Source of the DNA: Dokdonella_A sp963775445
Lineage (GTDB): Bacteria; Pseudomonadota; Gammaproteobacteria; Xanthomonadales; Rhodanobacteraceae
Length of the DNA: 64,000 nt
NCBI GenBank assembly: GCA_963775445.1
Contig: CAVZIT010000006.1
Coordinates: forward strand, 868,001-932,000
Direction of reading: 5' to 3'
Part shown: piece after piece, positions 8,963 to 16,488 of the stretch
Layout: every line of letters starts with the position of its first letter
Numbering within the stretch: position 1 is the stretch's first letter
Made by a program: the position numbers and the translations under genes
The notes under the pieces: generated by a model
What the model was told of the DNA's origin: nothing
Databases searched by the model: none
Seen by the model: the letters and a program-made list of their open reading frames with translations, nothing else

Positions 8963-9258
8963 GCAAGTTGGCCTTCGCCGGCGAGGATCGAGCGACCGCT
9001 TGCATCGATATGGAAACGCACCCGCTGATCCACTATCGCGACATGCAGGGCGGCTGCCTCTCCGGGTCCCAACGGCGCGAGGAACTTGACGGTACCAATG
9101 CGCGCGAAATATCCATGTCCGGCACGTTCGATAGTCGCTGCAATCGCGTCCAGCAGAACGACGCCGGGTACCACCGGGCGCCCGGGGAAATGCCCGGGCA
9201 AGCTCGGATGTGACGCGTCGATGCACAGCGCAGAAGTCAATTCAGTGGGCGCGCTCAC
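8959..9258 (-). CDS. Second hot-dog 3-hydroxyacyl-ACP dehydratase, ApeI/FabA-like
   Basis: A compact 99-residue protein with the FabZ-type active-site sequence HFPGRPVVPGVVLLDAI at residues 20-36, including the catalytic HFPG histidine. GTG 9258 is preferred because it forms a GTGA overlap with the end of the membrane-protein gene upstream, and the longer reading frame has no family resemblance. The stop overlaps the acyltransferase start (ATGA). Aryl-polyene assembly uses two dehydratase-type proteins, so this one and 4547-4987 are presumably that pair. Confidence 0.8.
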   Translation of the reverse strand: MSAPTELTSALCIDASHPSLPGHFPGRPVVPGVVLLDAIAATIERAGHGYFARIGTVKFLAPLGPGEAAALHVAIVDQRVRFHIDASGRSILAGEGQLA

Positions 9259-9963
9259 GTTCGGCCTCGCGTAGGCGACACGCTGTTGCCTCGCACCAGC
9301 GCCGGCCAGCGTTGCGCAAGCCTTATCAGGAATGTTCCGAGCGACAGATGCGGCACGTCGCGCAGGTGCCAGCGGCGAAATCCGTATTCGAACAACATGA
9401 AAGCAATCACGACGAGATAGCAACCGACATGCAGATAGACCTCGAAGGCTTTCGAGCCCAGCGCGATGGGTGGGGTGATACCGAGATGCGCGAGCTCGCC
9501 ATTGGGTACCCGGCAAAACACCACGACCAGCAACAAAACCGCCTGGACACCCAGCAACAACGCCCAGGCCACCGTCAAACGGCGTGCGTAGCTCGCCACA
9601 CCGGGCAATGCGAGACGTGCCGGCCCCTCAAGGGCGACGATGGCACGGGCGATCAGCGCTTCCCGCCCCGCCGACAACGAGTGCGCGAATAGCCGCGCAC
9701 AAGGCGGCGTTGACCAGCACCGGGATCAGCTCGAGCGCGAGGCGGTCCGCACCCGACTCGATGAGCAGCAGTCCAATGGCGAGGCCGACCAACCAGGCGA
9801 CCCAGCTGCGAGCCCGCCGCTGCACCAGACCCGGAACGAGCGCAAGGGTGAACAGCGTGAATACCGCGGCGTCACCGAATCGGTGGTTGCCGCTCGCGAA
9901 CGCGCCAATCGCACAACCGAAATAAATCAGCACCAGCAACACCGATAGAACCCTGGGTGGCAT
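9255..9963 (-). pseudogene. COG4648-type inner-membrane protein, split by a one-base frameshift
   Basis: Two overlapping frames together look like one membrane protein of the COG4648 family that accompanies aryl-polyene loci. The first frame (9963 to 9628) encodes a hydrophobic N-terminal half: VLSVLLVLIYFGCAIGAF and a segment ending LELIPVLVNAALCAA. The second (to 9255) encodes the C-terminal half: SLSAGREALIARAI, then YARRLTVAWALLLGV, ending in FMLFEYGFRRW. Reading through with one base removed near 9690 joins them as ALCAA-FAHSLSAGREAL. The downstream dehydratase gene is coupled by GTGA, so the operon still looks intact. Sequencing error or a real inactivating mutation are both possible. 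Confidence 0.65.
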
Positions 9964-10106
9964 AAGGGTGGCGCTTGCCGGCGAGGAGTTGGATGCGGCT
10001 TCGATCACGATGGCAACGGTGACGTGGGGTGGCGCGCGGGCGCACGGACGGAAGCCGCGCGACTGTAACATAGCCCCGGACTTTCATTTTCCGGACAAGC
10101 GAACCC

Positions 10107-11429
10107 TTGGAAGCAAGCGAACATTGCGATGTGCTGGTCGTCGGCGGGGGACCGGCGGGCAGTACGGCGGCAACTTTGTTGCAACGCCGCGGATGGAAGG
10201 TCACGCTGCTGGAAAAGGCGCATCATCCGCGCTTCCACATCGGCGAATCCCTGTTGCCCGCCAATCTTCCGATCTTCGAGGAGCTCGGAGTCCTGGACAA
10301 GGTGCGTGCGTTGGGTGTTCTCAAGCAGGGCGCCGACTTCGAGTTCGGCGACGGCGCGCGCCAGACCTACCGTTTCCGTCACGCACTGGGCAGCACCCCG
10401 CCGCATGCCTACCAAGTCGAACGCCAAGTGCTCGATCGCATGTTGTTCGAGCACGCTCGCGACAGCGCGGTCGACGTGCGCGAGGGCATCAAAGTCGAAC
10501 GCGTGGTCGCCAACGGCATCGGTGCCGTGACGGCCAGGGCCGTTCAGGTGGAGGGTGGCGAAGGCTTCTCGGTGCACGCGCGCTATCTGGTCGATGCGAG
10601 CGGTCGCGATACCGTGCTCGGCAATGCACTTGGCATCAAGCGCCGCAACAGCGCGCATCAAAGCGCCGCCATCTTTGCGCATTTTCGCGGGGTCGACCGA
10701 GGCGTTGCCGAGGATGCCGGCAATATCGGCATCTACTCCTTCGAATCCGGCTGGTGCTGGTTCATTCCGTTGCCGGGCGACGTGATGAGCGTCGGCTGTG
10801 TGTGCTGGCCGGAATATCTGAAAAGACGACGCACCACGAATGACCGCTTCCTGATGGATACGCTGGCCAGGATCCCGGGCGCGCAAGCTCGCATGCATGC
10901 TGCGGAAATGATTTCCCCGGTGCGCATCGCGGGAAACTATTCGTACGCTTGTGAGCGCATGACCGGTCCCGGCTGGATCATGGTCGGCGACGCGTCTGCG
11001 TTCGTCGATCCGGTTTTTTCCTCGGGCGTTTACCTGGCCATGCACAGCGCCAGTCGCGCGGCGGCCTTGATTGATGCCAGCCTGCGCAATCCCGCCCACG
11101 AGCGTGCGTTGCAGGCTGCCTTTGCAAAGCGCATGCGGCGCGGAGTGCGCGTGTTCTCCTGGTTCATCTATCGATTCAACACGACCGCAATGCAGAGGCT
11201 GTTCGCCAATCCTCGCAATTTCCTGCGGGTCCAGGAAGGCGTGATATCGATGCTTGCCGGGGATGTGTTCGACAGCGGTCCGGTAATGCGGCGCGTGTGG
11301 CTGTTCAAGATATTGTACGTACTGAACAGCTTGCGCAGTTCGGGCCGCGGGGTTCGCGAACGACTTGATCGCAGGCGTCAGGCGCGCTGCCGGCTTTCAG
11401 ACGGCCATGCACCGGTCGATCGGACTTGA
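10107..11429 (+). CDS. FAD-dependent oxidoreductase/halogenase-like flavoprotein (pigment locus)
   Basis: A 440-residue flavoprotein starting at a TTG (no in-frame ATG precedes the FAD motif). It has VLVVGGGPAGSTAA at residues 9-22, the LLEKAHHPRFHIGESLLP segment, the WCWFIP (WxWxIP) motif near residue 215, and GDASAFVDPVFSSGV near residue 296. It belongs to the same broad class as 1364-2971 but is shorter and clearly divergent. Homologues in xanthomonadin clusters are annotated as halogenases or reductases acting on the aryl polyene. It diverges from the dehydratase/exporter operon and converges on the acyl carrier protein gene. Confidence 0.85.
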   Translation: MEASEHCDVLVVGGGPAGSTAATLLQRRGWKVTLLEKAHHPRFHIGESLLPANLPIFEELGVLDKVRALGVLKQGADFEFGDGARQTYRFRHALGSTPPHAYQVERQVLDRMLFEHARDSAVDVREGIKVERVVANGIGAVTARAVQVEGGEGFSVHARYLVDASGRDTVLGNALGIKRRNSAHQSAAIFAHFRGVDRGVAEDAGNIGIYSFESGWCWFIPLPGDVMSVGCVCWPEYLKRRRTTNDRFLMDTLARIPGAQARMHAAEMISPVRIAGNYSYACERMTGPGWIMVGDASAFVDPVFSSGVYLAMHSASRAAALIDASLRNPAHERALQAAFAKRMRRGVRVFSWFIYRFNTTAMQRLFANPRNFLRVQEGVISMLAGDVFDSGPVMRRVWLFKILYVLNSLRSSGRGVRERLDRRRQARCRLSDGHAPVDRT

Positions 11430-11455
11430 AGGTCGCGCGATCGCCATCAGACAGG

Positions 11456-11773
11456 TCATTGCACCCGATTGGTCTCGATATGCTCTGACAGCGCACGCAG
11501 GCTGCTGAATATGCGACGGTTGTCCGGGTTGTCCGACCGCAACTGGAATCCGTAACGCTGCGAGACCGCCAGCGCGAGTTCCAGCGCGTCGATCGAATCA
11601 AGACCGAGGTCCCCGCCGAACAGCGCGGCCTCGGGCGCAATGTTCGCCGCATCGACCCAGTCGATGTTGAGACTCTGCACGATGAGGTCCGCAAGCTCGC
11701 GCTCCGCGGGCGTCTGCGAAGTGACTTGCTCCGGGCTTGCCGTATCCATCGTATCCTGCGGATTGGTGTTCAC
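11456..11773 (-). CDS. Acyl carrier protein (pigment locus)
   Basis: A 105-residue acyl carrier protein. The phosphopantetheine serine lies in GGDLGLDSIDALELAL near residue 59, and the usual four-helix arrangement can be followed. GTG 11773 is chosen because AGGGGG sits six bases upstream; an ATG eight codons later is an alternative. Aryl-polyene clusters carry one or two such carrier proteins that hold the growing chain. It is divergently transcribed from the chorismatase gene across a 143-base gap that must hold both promoters. Confidence 0.9.
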   Translation of the reverse strand: MNTNPQDTMDTASPEQVTSQTPAERELADLIVQSLNIDWVDAANIAPEAALFGGDLGLDSIDALELALAVSQRYGFQLRSDNPDNRRIFSSLRALSEHIETNRVQ

Positions 11774-11916
11774 TCTTGCCCCCTGCCAACGTCCGATTTG
11801 CGCACCCTGGGCCGGCTTGCGCGGCGCGCAGTGTATCATCGCGCCCGCCATGCACCGTGGCGCGACTCCCAGCGTTCGTCTTGTCCCGACCCTCGTTATC
11901 CGACGCCACGGCAAAC

Positions 11917-12903
11917 ATGGATGTTGACGGCAATCTGCCGCCGCTGCGCGTCGAGTACGACAGACGCGACGCGCATGAGATCCTCGCCGAACCCGATGTG
12001 CTTGCCGTATTCGGCTTTGGCGCTGCGGCGCCGTCGATCGACGATCCACGCTGGTTGCGGATTGCCCTCGAGCCCCTGGCCGAGCCTTTTCTGGAAGTGT
12101 GGCGCACGCACGGTCCTCTCGAGCAGGGCACCAGCGGCAATGTCCATTGGAGCAGCGACGAAAATTATTGCCGCTTTTCCATCGAACTCGATGAAGCGTC
12201 GCATGGAGGAATCGCCGGCGCCGCGGAAAAGGCTTATCGCGAACTTGGCACATTCGTGAGCGCGAGCGCGACTCCGCACGTGCTGCGCCTGTGGAATTAT
12301 CTCGACGCGATCAACGCCGGGAATGGCGACGAGGAACGTTACCGCCAGTTCTGCGCCGGCCGCGCACGCGGGATGTACGAGCGCCCGAGGCATGGCTATC
12401 CGGCCGCGACAGCGATCGGGCGTCGCGATGGTGCACGTATATTGCAGGTCTACGGCCTCGCCGCTCGGCACCCCGGCATTTCCATAGAGAACCCGCGGCA
12501 AGTCAGCGCCTGGCAGTATCCGCGCCGCTACGGCGCGACGCCTCCGATCTTCGCGCGCGCCATGCACTCGCCGGCCGGTCAATTGTTGATTTCCGGAACC
12601 GCTGCGGTCGTCGGTCACGCATCGACCCACCAGGACGATCTTGCCGCACAACTCGAGGAAACCGCTTCGAATCTTGCAAGTCTTCTGGCCGCCGCCAACG
12701 TCGCGGGCAGGCTTGGATCGAAGTCGATGCTAAAGGTCTACGTGCGCGAGACCGCCGATGCATCGCAGGTGGTCGGGGCGCTGCAAGCCATGGCGCCGGA
12801 TCTCGGTGGCCTGATGCCGCTTGCCGGAGATATTTGCCGAGCGGAGCTGCTGGTCGAAGTCGACGGCGTGCACAACGACGTCGTGGCGCGCACGCCTGCC
12901 TGA
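11917..12903 (+). CDS. xanB2: Chorismatase, XanB2-like (hydroxybenzoate synthase)
   Basis: A 328-residue protein of the FkbO/Hyg5/XanB2 chorismatase family. Family hallmarks are the N-terminal FGFGAAAPSIDDPRWLRIALEPL region, a central RPRHGYPAATAIG segment, PRQVSAWQYPRRYG, and the C-terminal GTAAVVGHASTHQDD with conserved histidines near the active site. XanB2-type enzymes convert chorismate to 3- and 4-hydroxybenzoate, feeding the xanthomonadin starter unit and ubiquinone. ATG 11917 agrees with the family N-terminus. Its stop is one base from the stop of the convergent membrane-protein gene. Confidence 0.88.
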   Translation: MDVDGNLPPLRVEYDRRDAHEILAEPDVLAVFGFGAAAPSIDDPRWLRIALEPLAEPFLEVWRTHGPLEQGTSGNVHWSSDENYCRFSIELDEASHGGIAGAAEKAYRELGTFVSASATPHVLRLWNYLDAINAGNGDEERYRQFCAGRARGMYERPRHGYPAATAIGRRDGARILQVYGLAARHPGISIENPRQVSAWQYPRRYGATPPIFARAMHSPAGQLLISGTAAVVGHASTHQDDLAAQLEETASNLASLLAAANVAGRLGSKSMLKVYVRETADASQVVGALQAMAPDLGGLMPLAGDICRAELLVEVDGVHNDVVARTPA

Positions 12904-12904
12904 T

Positions 12905-14383
12905 TCAGGTGTCCCCGTCGCTCGGGCTTCGATTCGGCTGCTTTGGTAACACGGCGCACACCAGCACGCAGATCAGCAAGGCCAAAGCCGCATTGATGAT
13001 CAGGTGGCCCTGCTTGGCGGTATCGGCCAATCCGTCGCCAAGTATCGTCACGCCAAATGTCATGCCCATCAGCACGACGGTGAGTGCCGCAAACTCGAAT
13101 GCCGTGGTGCGCCAACGCCGCCGCACTGCCAGCCATAGCAGCGTGGCGAATGGAAAAACGAGCAGCAATATCCGAAACGCGGAGCTCGCATGCAGGAGCT
13201 TTCCCACACTGGGCGTCGTGGGCGGAATCTGGGCAAAGTCGCGCCCCTCGACCTGACCGATATCGCGCGCCAGCCAGGGATCGAGATCCAACGCGCCTTG
13301 CCAGGCGAGACGCGCGGCAATACGGGGGTGCCGCAGCAGCACCGCGAGTTCCCTGCCACGACCGAAATGGGCGAGACCGCGGCATACGCGGTCCGGCAAC
13401 CCGGGCAGTTGCCAGGCGTCCTTGCCGCGAAACCTCGCACAGGACGGGTCCACATCCAGATCCGCCAGTAGCCTGCGCGGGGCTTCGGCGAAAGGAACCA
13501 GCGCCGTGAACACCACATCGGCGGCGTTGTACTGACGGATCGCCTGCATCATGGCGTCGTCGCGCTGCATCTGCACCAACTGGAAGCACAGGCCGGCCGC
13601 TCCGCCAAGCAGCAACGCCGCGGCGCGCCAGGTCGTGCGTCGCCACGCCATTCGATCGAGGACCAGTACCACGACGCCGAACGCAAGCGGCAGCGCCAAG
13701 TGCTGCATCTTGCTCGTGGCGAGCACGAAAGCGGTCGATGCGAGCAGCACGAACCGCATGCGGCTTCGTTGCTCGCTTCGCCACAGGAGAGTCAGCGCGA
13801 TAAGCGCATACGCCGCGAGCAACGCAGTCCATTCGGCGTAAAACGTGTTGAGATACAGCGAATTGCCCGGATCGGCGAAGAGCATCAGCAGCAGCGCCGC
13901 GTTGGCGATGGCAAGTCTCGTCTCGCCACGGCGCAGCCAGGCCAGCGAAAGAGCGGCCGACAACGCCAGCAACGCCGCAAGACGCAGCAAGCCGATCCAG
14001 CGCACCGAGTGCACGACCTGACCGGTCATCAGCGTGGCAACCCCGTAAATGGCTGCGGTCGTCGCCTGAAACAGCCATTCGCTCGACCAGTAGCACATCG
14101 GATCCCCCGTCGCGATGAAACGGTAGCCTTCGATCGGCGCGGCTGGGCTGTTCTGCTGCGGTGCAATTCCTGCGGGCCGATCCGGGTACAGGTGAAAGCA
14201 GCTCGTGTAGCGCGTTTCATCGTAGCTGTTGGCGTACGCGTAGAGCGGGTCGTGCGCCCACAGCGCAATCAGACGCACCGCAGCAAGCAGCCAGACGACG
14301 GCCAGAACCGTCCACGCGCGGCGCATGGGTATGCCGGGGTCGATCACCGCCGTAACCCGCTCATACGATCTCCTGTGCTCCAT
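12905..14383 (-). CDS. Multi-pass membrane protein, possibly GT-C-like
   Basis: A polytopic protein of about 490 residues with roughly ten hydrophobic segments and a large N-terminal periplasmic-type loop (YANSYDETRYTSCFHLYPD) after the first helix. This topology resembles GT-C-fold glycosyltransferases or related integral membrane proteins, but I cannot point to a catalytic motif beyond acidic residues in that loop. ATG 14383 is used; ATG 14326 (MRRAWTV) directly before the first helix is equally plausible. It lies next to the chorismatase gene on the opposite strand, so a role in the pigment pathway is only possible by proximity. Confidence 0.65.
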   Translation of the reverse strand: MEHRRSYERVTAVIDPGIPMRRAWTVLAVVWLLAAVRLIALWAHDPLYAYANSYDETRYTSCFHLYPDRPAGIAPQQNSPAAPIEGYRFIATGDPMCYWSSEWLFQATTAAIYGVATLMTGQVVHSVRWIGLLRLAALLALSAALSLAWLRRGETRLAIANAALLLMLFADPGNSLYLNTFYAEWTALLAAYALIALTLLWRSEQRSRMRFVLLASTAFVLATSKMQHLALPLAFGVVVLVLDRMAWRRTTWRAAALLLGGAAGLCFQLVQMQRDDAMMQAIRQYNAADVVFTALVPFAEAPRRLLADLDVDPSCARFRGKDAWQLPGLPDRVCRGLAHFGRGRELAVLLRHPRIAARLAWQGALDLDPWLARDIGQVEGRDFAQIPPTTPSVGKLLHASSAFRILLLVFPFATLLWLAVRRRWRTTAFEFAALTVVLMGMTFGVTILGDGLADTAKQGHLIINAALALLICVLVCAVLPKQPNRSPSDGDT

Positions 14384-14543
14384 CTGCGCGGCGTGTGTCC
14401 CATGGCTCCATAATGTGAACCACGTCACACAATCGGTGTGCGCCGGATACGGGTCACACTGCGCCTCGTGTCCGCGACATGCCACGGGGGTGCAGTGCTA
14501 GCATTCCGCCAAACCTGTCGCAAGGCCTTGTTGGGGGCACATC

Positions 14544-16475
14544 ATGAAACAGCGGTTGGGACATTACGATATCGTCGCCGAGCTCGGTCGCGGCGGCATG
14601 GGCGTTGTCTACAAGGGCCATGAGTCCTCGCTCAACCGCTATGTGGCAATCAAGGTCCTCGCCGATTCGCTTGCAAACGATGAGAGCGTGAAGGAGCGCT
14701 TCCTGCGCGAAGCGCGCAGCATGGCTGCCCTCAACGATCCCCACATCATCCAGATCTATTTCATCGGGGAAGACGCCGGTCAAACGTATTTCGTCATGGA
14801 ATTCGTCGACGGCGAATCGCTCGGGTCCATGCTCAAACGCGAGCGTTCGCTGCCGGTAGACTCCGCCGCCAAGATCATCTACCAGACCGGCCTCGGGCTC
14901 GCCAGTGCGCACGATCATGGCGTGGTTCATCGCGATATCAAGCCCGGCAACCTCATGATCGGCAGCCGCGGCAACCTGAAGATCGCGGATTTCGGCATCG
15001 CGCTCTCCAATCAGGATATCTCGAAGAAGCTCACTTCCACGGGCGAATTCGTCGGCACGCCGGGCTACTTGTCGCCGGAGGTTTGCCTGGGCAAGCCGGT
15101 GGACCAGCGATCCGACATCTTCTCGCTGGGCGTCGTGCTGTTCGAAATGCTGGCCGGCCGGATGCCCTTCACGGACGCATCACCGCTCGGCCTGATGCTG
15201 GAAGTGGTCAAGGCGGATATCCCCGACGTGCGCGAGCTCAATGCCAACGTTGCTCCGTTGATCGCCACGGTCCTGACCAAGATGATTGCCAAGGATCCGG
15301 CCGATCGCTATCAGAGTTGCCATGAACTGACGGCCGCCCTGCTGCAGTATCCGGCCGTTGCGCAAGGCGGTCCGATCAATGTGAAACCACAGATATCTCC
15401 CGCGGCGGCGACCATGGTCGGGCAGCGCATGCCGACACCCGCACCCGCATCCGGGCCGATCACCGGACCCGCACCCCTCGGTGCCGCCAAGGCCACGGCG
15501 CGCAGCGCATCGACACAACCGGTCGAAGCGCCCCCTGCGGCTGCACAGCCCACCGCGAAAAGCCGCCGCCCGGTCAATGTCGTGCCTTGGGCGATCGCGG
15601 CATTGCTGCTCGTGGGAGTCGCGAGCGCAGCGTACACGTTTCGCGCGCACATCCCCGCGCTCAACGGTTTGTTCGGTCACACTCAGGTCAGTGTGAGCAA
15701 CGCGGCAAACAGTCCGCCCATGATCATCCCGGATTCCGCGTCCGAAACGCAGCCTTCCGCCGCGGCGCTGGGCGTTGCGGCGAGCACACCGGCCGCGCCC
15801 CCAGCGGTGGCGGTGAATACCGATTCCGCGCCAACCGGTGCCGCCAATTCTCCAGATCCCGCGAGTGTCGACGGACGCTCTGCCACCACGGGCGATCAGA
15901 CCATGGCGAGTGCAAACCCGCCTGCTCCCGATTCGGCCACGAACCAAGCCGCTCCGCAAGATCGTGAAGTGGCGCAGACCACTACTGCAGCGTCCGCACG
16001 ACAGCTCGCCGAATTGACGCCGCCCAAGCCCGCGGTACCAGCGCGACCGCACGTTCCAACCGTAGCGATCATGTCCGCTGGCGACGATGTGATCACCGGA
16101 CCGGCCGAAAACGCGATCAGCCGCATGCTGCGCAATCGCGGATTTCGAATTATCGAAGGCGGCCATGTTTCAGGTGACCGGCCAAACCTGCGGAATCTCA
16201 AGGGCCGCGCGGATGCCGTGGTTTTCGTGCATGCGCGGCCGGTTGGTTCACAGGAGTTGACCTACTACGGTCAGAGTTCCACGTTGTACACGGTGCAACT
16301 CGGCATCAAGACCTATGCCGTCTCCGATGCGCACCTGCTCGGCGACTCGGCAACAGAGCAGGTCAATTTCACCAGCCTCAACGCGGCGGACAAAGCCCGC
16401 GAGACCATCACCCCGATGCTCCAGGGTCTCGAGCGGGACCTGGCCGACTATCGACCGCGCCACGGCAGGGGCTAG
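14544..16475 (+). CDS. Membrane Ser/Thr protein kinase with periplasmic C-terminal domain
   Basis: A 643-residue Hanks-type kinase. The kinase domain spans residues 7-270 with the glycine loop (GRGGMGVV), catalytic lysine in VAIKVL, HRDIKPGNLM catalytic loop, DFG, and a TPGYLSPE activation segment. A long proline/alanine-rich linker follows. One transmembrane helix (VVPWAIAALLLVGVASAAY) lies near residue 350, then about 150 low-complexity residues. A folded domain from about residue 520 contains VPTVAIMSAGDDVI and TYAVSDAHLLGDSA. No PASTA repeats are present. The C-terminal domain looks like a CsgG/TolB-N-type fold, which is a guess. It presumably senses an envelope signal. Confidence 0.9.
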   Translation: MKQRLGHYDIVAELGRGGMGVVYKGHESSLNRYVAIKVLADSLANDESVKERFLREARSMAALNDPHIIQIYFIGEDAGQTYFVMEFVDGESLGSMLKRERSLPVDSAAKIIYQTGLGLASAHDHGVVHRDIKPGNLMIGSRGNLKIADFGIALSNQDISKKLTSTGEFVGTPGYLSPEVCLGKPVDQRSDIFSLGVVLFEMLAGRMPFTDASPLGLMLEVVKADIPDVRELNANVAPLIATVLTKMIAKDPADRYQSCHELTAALLQYPAVAQGGPINVKPQISPAAATMVGQRMPTPAPASGPITGPAPLGAAKATARSASTQPVEAPPAAAQPTAKSRRPVNVVPWAIAALLLVGVASAAYTFRAHIPALNGLFGHTQVSVSNAANSPPMIIPDSASETQPSAAALGVAASTPAAPPAVAVNTDSAPTGAANSPDPASVDGRSATTGDQTMASANPPAPDSATNQAAPQDREVAQTTTAASARQLAELTPPKPAVPARPHVPTVAIMSAGDDVITGPAENAISRMLRNRGFRIIEGGHVSGDRPNLRNLKGRADAVVFVHARPVGSQELTYYGQSSTLYTVQLGIKTYAVSDAHLLGDSATEQVNFTSLNAADKARETITPMLQGLERDLADYRPRHGRG

Positions 16476-16488
16476 GCGACACGGCCCA

